Shown here piece after piece: positions 17,784-27,296 of a stretch of DNA of 52,565 bases (its first letter is position 1; each line of letters opens with the position of its first letter). A model generated the notes under the pieces. The model was not told where the DNA came from. It saw only the letters and a list, made by a program, of their open reading frames with translations, and searched no databases. The stretch covers positions 1 through 52,565 of the forward strand of contig JADFMY010000007.1 of NCBI GenBank assembly GCA_022563685.1, written 5' to 3'. This stretch comes from Pseudomonadota bacterium (GTDB taxonomy: Bacteria; Pseudomonadota; Gammaproteobacteria; GCA-001735895). The position numbers and the translations under genes are program-made.

Positions 17784-18929
17784 ATGGCTCTTATTTGCGA
17801 AATCAGGGATTTGCAGAAACTGGCACGTGCACGCGTGCCGCGCATGTTTTATCAGTATGCTGATTCAGGGTCCTGGACCGAAACCACCTACCGTGAAAAC
17901 GAAACCGATTTTGCCAAAATAAAATTGCGCCAGCGCGTCGCGGTGGATATTACCGATCGCTCGGTGAAGACCGATATGATCGGTCAGCCGGTGGCCATGC
18001 CGGTGGCACTCGCTCCTGTCGGTCTCGCTGGCATGATGCACGCGGATGGCGAAATCAAAGCGGCCCGGGCTGCGGAAAAATTCGGCGTGCCCTTTACGCT
18101 TTCAACCATGAGCATTTGCTCGATCGAGGATGTGGCGGAACATACCAGTAAGCCGTTCTGGTTCCAGTTATATGTCATGCGCGACAGGGATTTTATTAAC
18201 CGCTTGATCGACCGTGCCAAAGATGCAGGATGCAGCGCCCTGATGTTAACGCTGGATCTGCAAATCCTGGGGCAGCGCCACAATGATATCCGCAATGGCT
18301 TGAGTGCCCCACCGAAGTTTTCTCTCGATAGCGCATTACAGGTAATCAGCCGTCCGCGCTGGTGTCTCAAGATGCTGGGCACCCGGCGCCACAGCTTCGG
18401 CAATATCGTCGGGCATGCCAAGGGGGTTGGTAACCTGTCATCCCTGTCGTCCTGGACTGCCGAGCAGTTTGACCCTAAATTATCCTGGAGCGATATCGAC
18501 TGGATCAGGGAACGCTGGGGCGGCAAGTTGATTCTAAAGGGAATACTCGACCCGGAAGACGCAATAATGGCAAGCAAAACCGGCGCCGACGCGATCATCG
18601 TTTCGAATCATGGTGGCCGCCAGCTCGACGGAGCGCCTTCATCCATTTCCGCACTGCCGGCAATAGTCGACGCGGTGGGAGAGGATATCGAAGTTCATTT
18701 CGACGGGGGAATCCGCTCTGGTCAGGATATTTTAAAGGCTATATGTCTCGGCGCAAAAAGCACCTATATCGGGCGTCCATATATTTACGGCCTGGGTGCG
18801 AAAGGTGAAGCGGGGGTGACCGAGGCGCTCAATATCCTGCATCAGGAGCTCGATACGACTATGGCGCTCTGTGGAGAAAGGCTATTGACTAACCTGGGGC
18901 ACCACAATTTGCTGGATCCGCCGAAATAA
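17784..18929 (+). CDS. lldD: FMN-dependent alpha-hydroxyacid dehydrogenase (L-lactate dehydrogenase LldD-like)
   Basis: 381 aa, full length for the family. TIM barrel with the FMN/catalytic signature SNHGGRQLDGAPSS (catalytic His plus substrate Arg), LTLDLQILGQR, and the phosphate site DGGIRSGQDI followed by IGRPYIYGL. It oxidises L-lactate or a similar 2-hydroxyacid and passes electrons to quinone. The membrane-anchoring insertion region is present between strand 4 and helix 4. It stands alone. Close relatives include mandelate dehydrogenase and glycolate oxidase, so the exact substrate is inferred. Confidence 0.88.
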   Translation: MALICEIRDLQKLARARVPRMFYQYADSGSWTETTYRENETDFAKIKLRQRVAVDITDRSVKTDMIGQPVAMPVALAPVGLAGMMHADGEIKAARAAEKFGVPFTLSTMSICSIEDVAEHTSKPFWFQLYVMRDRDFINRLIDRAKDAGCSALMLTLDLQILGQRHNDIRNGLSAPPKFSLDSALQVISRPRWCLKMLGTRRHSFGNIVGHAKGVGNLSSLSSWTAEQFDPKLSWSDIDWIRERWGGKLILKGILDPEDAIMASKTGADAIIVSNHGGRQLDGAPSSISALPAIVDAVGEDIEVHFDGGIRSGQDILKAICLGAKSTYIGRPYIYGLGAKGEAGVTEALNILHQELDTTMALCGERLLTNLGHHNLLDPPK

Positions 18930-19012
18930 GGTGGGTCAAATTCCAAATAGTGCTTACTTAAGGCTACAGATCCGGCAGTAAGAGCTGAATCGGATGGAAA
19001 ATTCCAGTCCAG

Positions 19013-19198
19013 TAGGTTGGGGTTCGTTACATGGATGTAACTTATTAGAGCACCAACAGTAGGCGCTTTTAGGCGACGCAGGAGCAGTTGCCGAGAGGAA
19101 CGAACCCCAACATAATTAATTTGGATTAGTCATGTTGGGCTTCGCAAGCTCAGCCCAACCTATGGTTTATAGATTCCGGCTCGGAGGCTGGAATGACG
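19013..19198. repeat. Palindromic repeat copy C plus adjoining GGAATGACG hairpin
   Basis: Copy C (19013-19162, 150 bp) is the longest member of the TAGGTTGGG family, with the full 'gttcgttacatggatgtaac' arm also found in copy A. A hairpin 'attccggctcggaggctggaat' type follows at 19172-19198. The block sits between convergent genes (17784-18929 and 19237-20895) and fills most of that 307-bp gap. Confidence 0.8.
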
Positions 19199-19236
19199 AA
19201 ATTAAGGTGTTTAGGCTTAAGTAATCGCTATTCGGC

Positions 19237-20895
19237 TCAGGACTTATTTTCTTCGCGTTCGCGCAATTCGATGCGTCGGACTTTTCCGGTGGTAGTCATC
19301 GGCAACTCCTTGATGAATTCGATCTCTCGCGGATACTCGTGCGCCGAGAGCCTTTCGCGAACTACCTGTTGAATTTCTTTGCCCAGGTTTTCATCCGGCT
19401 CGTAGCCCGTGCTCAGGACGATATAAGCTTTGACGATTTGACCACGCAACTCGTCGGGTTTTCCGATCACCGCAGCCTGCGACACCGCTGGATGTTTGAG
19501 CAATGAATCTTCTACTTCACCCGGTCCGATGCGATATCCAGCGCTGGAAATCACATCATCTTTACGCCCGACGAACCATAGAAATCCATCTTCGTCCCGG
19601 TATCCTACATCGCCGGTGCGAAACCAGTTGCCACTGAACTTCGCCCTGGTAGCCTCTGCGTTATTCCAGTATCCAATAAACCGTACCGGATCGTCACCCC
19701 ATGCGGCCAGTTCTCCCTGCTCTCCCGTAGCCACTACCTGACCCTCGTCATCAATTATATCAACGTGGTGACCCGGATAGGGTTTACCCATCGAACCCGG
19801 CTTCGGCTCCATGATGGCGGAGCAATTCCCGACCAGATAATTGAATTCAGTCTGGCCCCACATTTCGTTAATAGTAATTCCGAATGCGTCCCGCCCCCAG
19901 TGAATCAACTCCGCACCGACCTGCTCACCGGCACTCATCACCGCGCGCAACTTTATTTGGTAGCGCTCCCTGATATTCGGAATCGAACGCAGCATTCTTA
20001 ATGCGGTGGGCGGAATGAATGCATTGGTGACTGCATACTTACCCATGAGCTGGCTCACGCGTTCAGGGTCAAAGCCGCCACCTTCGTAAGCGAGCACAGG
20101 CATGCCGTAATTGAGGCTCGGCAACAGGGCATCCCACAGGCCCCCGGTCCAGGCCCAGTCTGCCGGTGTCCAGAACACGTCCCCCTGTTTTGGAAAGAAA
20201 TTCTGCGACATTTCAAAACCGGTAAAATTACCGATCACCGCACGGTGCGCCACGAGCGCCCCTTTCGGTGGTCCCGTGGTTCCCGAGGTATAGATTAAAC
20301 ACGCAGGGTCGTCAGCACCGGTATCGACAATTTGCAGGCAATCAGAAGATCGCTCCAGTAACTGCCAGAATTCACTCGATTTTTCACCGATGTTACAACC
20401 GATCAGTTTCTGCAGAGCGGGCAGCTCGGGCATTAAGTCACGCAAGGTATCGTATTTACTCGCGTCCGTTATTGCGACTCGGGCAGAACTATCGCGCAGG
20501 CGATATTCGAGCGCTTCGGGGCCAAACAACACTGCAAGCGGTAAAGCCACAGCACCCAACTTATAAATCGCGAGGTGCGCGATGACAGTCTCGATACGTT
20601 GCGATAGCACTATTGCGACGCGATCACCGCGTAAAACTCCAGATCCCTTCAGCGAATTAGCAAACCGATCCGACCAGGTTTTCAATTGTGCAAAGGTATA
20701 GCTTGCAGTCACCCCTTGTGCATTTTCGTAATAAATTGCAATTCGCCCCGGGTCCGACTGGTGGCGTTCGCAAACCTGATGTGCGATATTCAAACGATTT
20801 GGAATCGACCATCGGAAACCAGATCGAATGACATCAAAATCGGTCATAGCAGGGTCGATGAGACGCACTTTAGCTCCGTTTATTTTATTATTCAC
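19237..20895 (-). CDS. AMP-forming acyl-CoA synthetase (medium-chain/acetyl-CoA synthetase-like)
   Basis: 552 aa, ANL superfamily. The P-loop YTSGTTGPPKGALVAH, the A5 motif NEMWGQTEFN, the A7 motif GNWFRTGDVGYRDEDG and the C-terminal catalytic Lys in MTTTGKVRRIELRE are all present. Organisation is closest to acyl-CoA synthetases of the AcsM/Acs type (VFWTPADWAWTGGLWD). It activates a carboxylic acid to its CoA thioester with ATP. Chain length cannot be read. Neighbouring genes do not form a degradation operon. Confidence 0.88.
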   Translation of the reverse strand: MNNKINGAKVRLIDPAMTDFDVIRSGFRWSIPNRLNIAHQVCERHQSDPGRIAIYYENAQGVTASYTFAQLKTWSDRFANSLKGSGVLRGDRVAIVLSQRIETVIAHLAIYKLGAVALPLAVLFGPEALEYRLRDSSARVAITDASKYDTLRDLMPELPALQKLIGCNIGEKSSEFWQLLERSSDCLQIVDTGADDPACLIYTSGTTGPPKGALVAHRAVIGNFTGFEMSQNFFPKQGDVFWTPADWAWTGGLWDALLPSLNYGMPVLAYEGGGFDPERVSQLMGKYAVTNAFIPPTALRMLRSIPNIRERYQIKLRAVMSAGEQVGAELIHWGRDAFGITINEMWGQTEFNYLVGNCSAIMEPKPGSMGKPYPGHHVDIIDDEGQVVATGEQGELAAWGDDPVRFIGYWNNAEATRAKFSGNWFRTGDVGYRDEDGFLWFVGRKDDVISSAGYRIGPGEVEDSLLKHPAVSQAAVIGKPDELRGQIVKAYIVLSTGYEPDENLGKEIQQVVRERLSAHEYPREIEFIKELPMTTTGKVRRIELREREENKS

Positions 20896-21135
20896 CTATC
20901 ATAACGCATCGCTATACGAAGAATATATCGGTCTTCGACAGGCGAGTTTTATCGACAGTCCGGCGGATTTAATGTACAAATTCCACTGTATGCCGTAAGC
21001 CTCTGATTAGAGTGTAAATTCTAACTATTTCTCATTTTAGACTAGAGGGCCGCTAATGGTGTAAACTCCAGGTATTGTGTACTTTATTTGTTACCTGAAT
21101 ATAGCGCTGGACCGTATCCACAGCGAACAGGAGAA

Positions 21136-21204
21136 ATGGCGATGGGCACCAAAAACAAGGTTGGCCTAACAGGTCGTCTTCACTCTAGTAGGTTAGCATC
21201 ATGA
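21136..21204 (+). CDS. 22-codon leader ORF coupled to the DUF6602-like gene
   Basis: Preceded by 'acaggaga', a strong Shine-Dalgarno 7 nt before ATG. Reads MAMGTKNKVGLTGRLHSSRLAS and its stop TGA overlaps the next ATG (ATGA at 21201). The downstream gene has no good ribosome site of its own, so re-initiation from this leader is plausible. The peptide resembles nothing I know. Confidence 0.4.
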   Translation: MAMGTKNKVGLTGRLHSSRLAS

Positions 21205-22901
21205 ACAGAATAGACGAGTGGACACAGTTTATTTCGAAGTGTCTGAAATCGGAAACCGAGCTACTCGGTATACAGGCCAAACATGATATTTACGAGGACG
21301 CCGCAAGGGCAACATTTATTCGCGTAGTGCTCGAACAATTTTTACCCGGCAGCTTTGCCGTCGGTTCGGGGCGGGTGATCGATGCATCGGGCAACAGTTC
21401 CAACGAGCTGGATATCGTTATCTACCGGCGTGATTTTCCCCAACTGAATCTACCCGGCAGCGCCAATGTGTTCCTTTACGAAAGTGTATTGGCAACCATC
21501 GAAGTCAAAACAAAATTGATGCGAAAAACATTTTTCGATGCCATGGATAACTGCGCCTCAATGGGCGAGCTTAATCCAGCGGTTAACCCTGTCGCGTTAC
21601 GCAAACTCGCCTTAAGAAATAAACTGGTTCTGGATGAAAATAATGAATATGTGCACGAAGACCCGCTGAGAACAGCACGGTTTAACCTGATCGGGCGACC
21701 ACCATCTTTTGTTTATGCCTTTAGCGGATATCAAACGAGTCTAAAACAACTCAAGGAAAACATCGATTTGTGGATAGACCATCGGCGTAAAAAAGATCTG
21801 AACTACGAAATGAAATCTTTCCCTTCAATGATTGCTACCCAGGGATGTTTTGCCTGGCGAAACGCAGCGCCTTTTGCGATCAAGAAGAATTTTATGCTCG
21901 GCCTGGGCAATGACAGCACGCCAGTGCGCCTGATCATATTACAATTAATGAATGCACTGAATCGACGCCTGCGCGGCACGAATGACAATTCCGGGATGAA
22001 TCTTAATCTCGACGCCTACATCAGTCATATAGATCCGCCCAAATTCACCTCCAGCTGTGGCAAGGTGATCAACCCACGTGCAACTACATCAACCATAACA
22101 CCGACAGTAAAAGAAAGAGTTTCGGCACCCGTGGAAAAGAAAACCGATCCGGTCCCGGTAGAAAAGATAGCTATTCCCGACCCGGTAGATAAGAAAACCG
22201 ATCCGGTCCCGGTAGAAATGAAAGCCGATCCGGACCCGGTAGAAAAGATAGCTATTCCCGACCCGGTAGAAAAGAAGACTGTTTCGCAACCGGCAGCTGA
22301 GAAAGCCGACCCGACTCCAGCAGAAATGGAACTGGTTCCCATAACAGCAGAGAAAACAACCGAGGATCCTTCCAAATTAGAGACCTACGCAGTTTTCAAA
22401 CCTCCACCAGCACCCGAAAAGGAGCCCGTTCAGACGGCAGCCCTGGAGACTAAAGCAACATCTGGTTCAGACCCGGCACCTGGAGAAAATGCGACTGGCG
22501 GATCTGCATTTATTGAACCGGAAACGGCTCAACCAGAATTTATTAAAACGGAAATCATTGAACCAGAATCCGAATCGGGAATAGATCTCAAGACAAAGCC
22601 GGACTCGGATGAGGACCCCTTTGAGTCTACTATTGTAATGCCTTCGGTTGACGCTCAAAAAATCTTAAAACCAGCAGTTGAATCGAAACCCGAACCTGAG
22701 CTAGACGACATACCTGAGCTCGAAATGAATTCATTTTCAAAAACGATTCGAATGCCTACTCACGAACTGGAAAAAATTTCATCACCAAAAAAAGCGACTG
22801 AATCGGAACCGACGAAGAATTCGAAGCCCCCGGCAGTAAATGGTCAGGGGCATGTGCCCGAGCCGGACCCTGACCCTTATAGTCGGACCATTCCACAATA
22901 A
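21201..22901 (+). CDS. DUF6602-like protein with long repetitive acidic Pro-rich tail
   Basis: 566 aa. Residues 1-270 look like a globular DUF6602-type domain: RATFIRVVLEQFLPGSFAVG, then SNELDIVIYRR and ESVLATIEVKTKL. The spaced D...E-x-K pattern (ELDIVIY...IEVKTKL) is what a PD-(D/E)xK nuclease core would show, but activity is unproven. Residues about 300-566 are low-complexity, rich in Pro/Glu/Lys. They contain a degenerate PDPVEKK-type repeat (81-bp period at DNA level, 22120-22290) and three copies of a short motif, FESTIVMP (474), FSKTIRMP (512) and a terminal YSRTIPQ (560). The start is coupled to the leader ORF. Confidence 0.7.
   Translation: MNRIDEWTQFISKCLKSETELLGIQAKHDIYEDAARATFIRVVLEQFLPGSFAVGSGRVIDASGNSSNELDIVIYRRDFPQLNLPGSANVFLYESVLATIEVKTKLMRKTFFDAMDNCASMGELNPAVNPVALRKLALRNKLVLDENNEYVHEDPLRTARFNLIGRPPSFVYAFSGYQTSLKQLKENIDLWIDHRRKKDLNYEMKSFPSMIATQGCFAWRNAAPFAIKKNFMLGLGNDSTPVRLIILQLMNALNRRLRGTNDNSGMNLNLDAYISHIDPPKFTSSCGKVINPRATTSTITPTVKERVSAPVEKKTDPVPVEKIAIPDPVDKKTDPVPVEMKADPDPVEKIAIPDPVEKKTVSQPAAEKADPTPAEMELVPITAEKTTEDPSKLETYAVFKPPPAPEKEPVQTAALETKATSGSDPAPGENATGGSAFIEPETAQPEFIKTEIIEPESESGIDLKTKPDSDEDPFESTIVMPSVDAQKILKPAVESKPEPELDDIPELEMNSFSKTIRMPTHELEKISSPKKATESEPTKNSKPPAVNGQGHVPEPDPDPYSRTIPQ
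22120..22290 (+). repeat. Coding minisatellite in the DUF6602-like gene
   Basis: The string 'gtagaaaagatagctattcc' occurs at 22158 and again at 22239, 81 bp apart (27 codons), with related partial units between. It encodes alternating PDPVEKIA and TDPVPVE units. Such repeats change length easily by slippage while keeping frame. Confidence 0.75.
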
Positions 22902-22944
22902 GTTGTACGCCCCGGTCGATAGCCTTGACCGGAGTCAGCACCGG

Positions 22945-23760
22945 CTAGCAGGAATTGTGGTGCTTCAGCAATATTTGCTGAAAGTTTCGCAATTTCACTG
23001 CATGATTGGTAAAAATCCAGGTTATCCCTCGATTTAATTCCCGGTAAAAACAATGGCGCGAGCGCACAAAGCCAGTGCCGGTTTTCTGGTCGACATCCCC
23101 GTGTTGTCGAACCAGTTTATTGTTAACCAACAGATATTGCCCACTAATTCCCGCGTAATTTTCACGCATGGCCAGGTCACTCAATTCCCTGATATTAAAT
23201 TTAGCGACCGGTAGCAAGGCATTTTTTGGAACAAAATTCACCAAACTGAAGATATCCGGATTCAATGCCAGCAGATGAAAATCCTTTGAGGGCGTCAGCG
23301 GCGAAAACAGTTTCTGCAGACAATCCCGTTGGTGTTGGGGATTGGGAAATAATTCTTCCTTGATCTCCGCCATCAGGTGTATTTTCCCTCCGTACCTTTC
23401 AATCACCTGCGTCAGGGTCGGAATTCGCGGAACTCGCGATTGCAGTTCGGCCAGTGAAACCTGGCTGAGGGTCAAACGCTCGCCGAACACGCGTTCGCAG
23501 TCGGGATCGTGGATGATCACCGGCTGCAGGTCTGCGGTCCAGCGGATATCGAATTCGATACCCCAGATGCCATGCTGCAATACCCGATCAAATGCCGCAA
23601 GCGTGTTTTCTTTTATGCCCTCTCCGCCGTGCTCCCCCCGGTGCGAAACAATTTTACAATTCTTCACGGTTTCCAGATCCGGCTCTGCCTGCGGTAGCAC
23701 CGCATAAATACCATCGATCATTAGCTGTAGATGGTTTTCGATGTGATCTTTAAGACTCAT
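22945..23760 (-). CDS. Glycerophosphodiester phosphodiesterase family protein
   Basis: 271 aa from MSLKDHIE; the ORF-track start would overlap the upstream SIR2 gene and is less likely. The GDPD signature is intact: SHRGEHGGEGIKENTLAAFDR with catalytic His/Arg/Glu, then GIEFDIRWTADLQPVIIHDPD supplying metal ligands and the second His. The end is short of the usual final strand signature but similar in length. It hydrolyses glycerophosphodiesters to glycerol-3-phosphate and an alcohol. A second, different GDPD lies at 41.4-42.2 kb. Confidence 0.85.
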   Translation of the reverse strand: MSLKDHIENHLQLMIDGIYAVLPQAEPDLETVKNCKIVSHRGEHGGEGIKENTLAAFDRVLQHGIWGIEFDIRWTADLQPVIIHDPDCERVFGERLTLSQVSLAELQSRVPRIPTLTQVIERYGGKIHLMAEIKEELFPNPQHQRDCLQKLFSPLTPSKDFHLLALNPDIFSLVNFVPKNALLPVAKFNIRELSDLAMRENYAGISGQYLLVNNKLVRQHGDVDQKTGTGFVRSRHCFYRELNRGITWIFTNHAVKLRNFQQILLKHHNSC

Positions 23761-23812
23761 GTGGGCATGATTAACGCGATTATTTTTTATAAGGGTCAGT
23801 GTCGTTTGCTTA

Positions 23813-24667
23813 CTATGACTTTCGAAATTCAAGAGACACATCATCGTTAAAGCTGTCAAGCGCCTCGACTACCTCTTCCAGTACCGGGCCACAGTCCTGT
23901 TCGATCTTCATCGAGAAAATATCATCCGCTCGTGTGACGCCACGGTTAATCGCGACGATTGGTATCTCGTTTTCATGAGCACGGCGTGCAAATCGGTAAC
24001 CCGAGTAAACCATCAGCGAGGAACCGGCAATCAGCATCGCATCGGCCCTGTCCAGCGCATCAAAACAGGCCTCCACCCGCTGCGATGGAACACTTTCGCC
24101 GTAAAAAACCACATCCGGTTTCAAAATCCCGCCGCAACGCTCGCACTGTGGAATTTCAATTTGGGAAAAATCAATCGCCTCCAGTTGCGCTTCGCCATCA
24201 GGGGCGGGAATCGAGGTAATATTCTCGAGTACCGGATTATTGCGCATCAGGTAATGCTGGACCTTCTCCCGCGTGACCCTGGCCGAGCAATCGAGACAGA
24301 CCACCTGGTCAAGCGTCCCATGCAAAGCGACCACCCGACGGCTGCCTGCCCGCTGGTGTAGTTGATCAACGTTCTGAGTGATTAATAGCGACACCTTACC
24401 CAGTGTTTCGAGACGCGCCAGAGCGGCATGCGCTTTATTGGGAGTGGCTGCCTTAAATCGCTCTCGCCCAAGCGCTGAACGGGCCCAGTAACGACGTCTC
24501 GAAGTTTGACTACTGATAAAGTCCTGATATTCCATCGGCCGGCTATGCTTCCAGGCACCGTTTTCATCGCGATAGTCAGGAAGCCCGGACGCAGTACTCA
24601 CCCCGGCGCCCGTCAGCACCACCACCTGATTATGGTTTTTAAATAAATCGAATAGTGTGGAAAACAT
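23813..24667 (-). CDS. SIR2-family NAD-dependent protein deacylase
   Basis: 284 aa. NAD-binding GAGVSTASGLPDYRDENG, the TQNVDQLHQRAG motif and the catalytic His in ALHGTLDQVVCLDC are present. Zinc ligands are the two CxxC pairs, CLDC and CERC. It removes acyl groups from lysines, releasing nicotinamide and O-acyl-ADP-ribose. Slightly longer than CobB, with an insertion after the first zinc pair. It lies 52 bp upstream of the GDPD gene on the same strand, probably co-transcribed. Confidence 0.9.
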   Translation of the reverse strand: MFSTLFDLFKNHNQVVVLTGAGVSTASGLPDYRDENGAWKHSRPMEYQDFISSQTSRRRYWARSALGRERFKAATPNKAHAALARLETLGKVSLLITQNVDQLHQRAGSRRVVALHGTLDQVVCLDCSARVTREKVQHYLMRNNPVLENITSIPAPDGEAQLEAIDFSQIEIPQCERCGGILKPDVVFYGESVPSQRVEACFDALDRADAMLIAGSSLMVYSGYRFARRAHENEIPIVAINRGVTRADDIFSMKIEQDCGPVLEEVVEALDSFNDDVSLEFRKS

Positions 24668-25064
24668 GGGTTGCCAAATAAAGTTTCACCAGCCTTTACG
24701 TTTCATGCGAATAAGCTAGCAAACTAGCACAAGAAAATCACGCATTTAAATACGGCAAGTGTAAGCAGCGACTGGCTTCGAATCGAGGATAAATCAGGTC
24801 GAGTTACGCTCACGAATTGACTGATGATACAAATAGTCGGATCTGGCACCAGGATTCCTGGAATTCCAGCCTAATTGGCGCTATTACCAAAAAAGTGGTC
24901 GCAATTCGTCTGCTTATTGAACCCGGGTATTATTTATCCTCTACTCGCCACTCATCTGCAATCAAGTTGTATCTTAGGCACCAAAATAATCTCTTAGCTA
25001 TTTTAGGAACCCAAAAAACAGTGTTTAATACATCCATCAATACCTGCATTGAGGCCAGCACACG
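24668..25064. other. Non-coding gap before the URO-D-family gene
   Basis: 397 bp of AT-rich DNA between divergent genes. The 88-aa ORF at 24817 has no ribosome site and no recognisable features and overlaps the next start. I see no repeat, tRNA or clear promoter. Confidence 0.5.
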
Positions 25065-26360
25065 ATGCCACTCGAAGAATTAAATTTTCCAGCGGGTAGC
25101 CATTTGCTGGCTGGCTGGCAGGCAAAAGATGCGCAGGCAATTGAACGTCTAAAGGATATTTTTGATGCCACTATAAAGGGGCGTTACGACGAAGTTTTCA
25201 AGTGGCCAGCCCCGCAACATGCGGTCCATATCTCGGGTCCCGTAGATCTGATGACGCTAACGATGATGCATCAGCTATATGGTCTGACATCTGCAGAATT
25301 TTACAAGGAGGACCCCGAGCGTTATGTGCGTACAACGTTAATGGTTCTCAGGTTACTGGGTATGCCCAAGCTTTATCTGAGTTGGCCGGTTTATGGATTT
25401 ACCGCGGAAGCCCTGGGCCAGGCCATGATATATTCGGATCAATATTCCCCCGGCACTGACCCGGAAAAAACATTAGTCGATTCCGACAACTGGCAAGATG
25501 TCGCAGCACCCGATATGAACACGGGCATCCCCAGGCTGCTCGATGAGACTTTAGCCTGTTATCAGGGTTTAACGGGGTTTAACCCCGTATTACATTTATC
25601 GGCACCCTATAGCCTTGCGGCAGATATTTATGGGCAGGAACCACTCATCACTGCCCTGACTTGTGAGCCCGAATTTGTTAATAGATTCCTTGATCACCTG
25701 GCGGACACCGTCCTCAAACCCTGGATGGATCATTTTTTCAACCAGTTCCCCGACGGCTGGGTTGAACTCTCCGATGCTTCAGGATCGCCTTTTTTTATTG
25801 GTCCGGGAAACTGTAAAAATATAGCTATCCGGTCAATTCAACGGCTTGTCGATGGAAACCCCTGGGGGAAACGTGTCTATATTGCCAACTACCGTGGCGA
25901 CTATGTGACCCAGGCTAACAAGCGAGAGTCTCCTTCAACGAGGCGCCGGAGTCCTGCCAAAAGTGCCTCCGAACAGGTGGATCTGGCTGAATTATTTGAA
26001 ATAAAAAATAGCGTGTGCCGTGATTTTGTGATTCGTCTCGCCGATGATCGAATACCTGTGTCCTTTTACGTGGAGCAAGCGATTAAATGCAATATTCCAC
26101 TGTTTTTAGGCATCGGTGCTACCCAGATCGACCGCAACAGCATTGCTGATCTGGAGATTGCAAAACAGGATATCAAGGCAATTTCCAGTGAGTATGTAGA
26201 AGCGATTAAAACGGTTGCCAGATCCATCGCGAACAACGGTTATGACATAAGGGTGCCTCCCTGGCCAGGCACGGTTTATTTTGAAGACATCAGCTCTGAG
26301 TCCAGCTTTGACTTAATCGAAATTATCGTGGATACCTCACTCAAGCAAGGTACTCTGTAA
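25065..26360 (+). CDS. Uroporphyrinogen decarboxylase (URO-D) family protein
   Basis: 431 aa. Patterns of the URO-D/MtaA/CmuA superfamily are visible: APYSLAADIYGQE, then FVNRFLDHLADTVLKPW, and DGWVELSDASGSPFFIGP in the middle. The C-terminal third includes FYVEQAIKCNIPLFLGIGAT. HemE landmark residues (the RQAGRYLPEY N-terminus) are absent, so this is not heme-pathway HemE but more likely a cobamide- or substrate-specific methyltransferase-like member. A Ser/Arg-rich insertion (TRRRSPAKSASEQ) interrupts the C-terminal part. No corrinoid protein is seen nearby. Confidence 0.6.
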   Translation: MPLEELNFPAGSHLLAGWQAKDAQAIERLKDIFDATIKGRYDEVFKWPAPQHAVHISGPVDLMTLTMMHQLYGLTSAEFYKEDPERYVRTTLMVLRLLGMPKLYLSWPVYGFTAEALGQAMIYSDQYSPGTDPEKTLVDSDNWQDVAAPDMNTGIPRLLDETLACYQGLTGFNPVLHLSAPYSLAADIYGQEPLITALTCEPEFVNRFLDHLADTVLKPWMDHFFNQFPDGWVELSDASGSPFFIGPGNCKNIAIRSIQRLVDGNPWGKRVYIANYRGDYVTQANKRESPSTRRRSPAKSASEQVDLAELFEIKNSVCRDFVIRLADDRIPVSFYVEQAIKCNIPLFLGIGATQIDRNSIADLEIAKQDIKAISSEYVEAIKTVARSIANNGYDIRVPPWPGTVYFEDISSESSFDLIEIIVDTSLKQGTL

Positions 26361-26532
26361 GTTTGAACTAGTGCATTTCCTGCTCCCACTACCAGCTACC
26401 TGGTAGCTATCTCCGGTATCGCCGAGAACGGGTATGAGTATTGATCCGGGCTCGCGTAGTCAGCATTAGTGTCGAAGCTGTGGTATATACACCCATAAGC
26501 GAGAAAAATATCATTAATCCAGCCATCAGCGG

Positions 26533-26889
26533 TTAAAATCCCAGGATCAGCAGCCAGTAAGCCGCGGCTAGCGTGCAAAGCAACGTCAGCCCGTAGCAAA
26601 ACAATTTGGCTACCATGCCCGCGTGAACGCCAAAGTCGTGCAACAGGTGGAAAATGCGCAGCGCCGCGTGCCACAGGAACAGCACGATGACGGCAAATAC
26701 GATGATCTTGCCCAGCCAGTGTTGCGCGAATCCCAGCATGCGCTGATACTGCATCAGGTCCTGCGATACCAGGATTGCCAGGGGCACCCCGATCCCCGTG
26801 ACGAAAACGAGTGCCGCGCCGATCAGTGCCGAAAGCATGCCGCCAGCGCCGAACAATGACCAGAAAATTGGATCGTGGGAGCGTTTCAT
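26533..26889 (-). CDS. frdD: Fumarate reductase membrane anchor FrdD
   Basis: 118 aa from MKRSHDPIFW, which gives a 4-bp overlap with frdC; the ORF-track extension into frdC is rejected. Three transmembrane spans. The MKRSHDPIFWSLFGAGGM opening is characteristic of E. coli-type FrdD. With FrdC it anchors the catalytic dimer in the inner membrane and provides the quinol site. Last gene of frdABCD. Confidence 0.92.
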   Translation of the reverse strand: MKRSHDPIFWSLFGAGGMLSALIGAALVFVTGIGVPLAILVSQDLMQYQRMLGFAQHWLGKIIVFAVIVLFLWHAALRIFHLLHDFGVHAGMVAKLFCYGLTLLCTLAAAYWLLILGF

Positions 26890-27296
26890 GGCTTCAACCC
26901 GGAAAGAATGACCAGAACCAGCAGGTTCAGCACTACCGACACCGCCACTCCTGCCCAGGTAATGGCTGACTGGGGCACTTTCGCACCGCGCAAATAGAAC
27001 GTCGGCAGGGTCTTGGGCATAATCTTGAACCAGCTCCACGAGTGGTAGATAAAGACCAGCAGTATCAGGACGTGCAAGCCCACGGACAACGGGCTCTTCA
27101 ATGCGTCCAGCCAACCGTTATAGGCTGCTTCACCCTGGCTGAGGCGAAACAGTCCGACCAGCAGTATCAATGCATAGATGGCGACCAGGACCGAGGTCGC
27201 TTCCATCACCAGGTAGCGAATAAAATAGGGATCTCTTTTCCACCATCTGTCCATCGACCGGATGTAAGGTCGCCGCTTGTCTGTTGACTCGTTCAT
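26886..27296 (-). CDS. frdC: Fumarate reductase membrane anchor FrdC
   Basis: 136 aa, three spans. The RRPYIRSMDRWWKRDPYFIR opening and the conserved Glu in VMEATSVLVAIYALILLVG match FrdC, where that Glu lies at the quinol site. Overlaps frdB and frdD by 4 bp each. Confidence 0.93.
   Translation of the reverse strand: MNESTDKRRPYIRSMDRWWKRDPYFIRYLVMEATSVLVAIYALILLVGLFRLSQGEAAYNGWLDALKSPLSVGLHVLILLVFIYHSWSWFKIMPKTLPTFYLRGAKVPQSAITWAGVAVSVVLNLLVLVILSGLKP

Noticed and set aside
24817-25083. 88-aa ORF before the URO-D gene
   Set aside because: No ribosome site, no domain, and it overlaps the better supported start at 25065.
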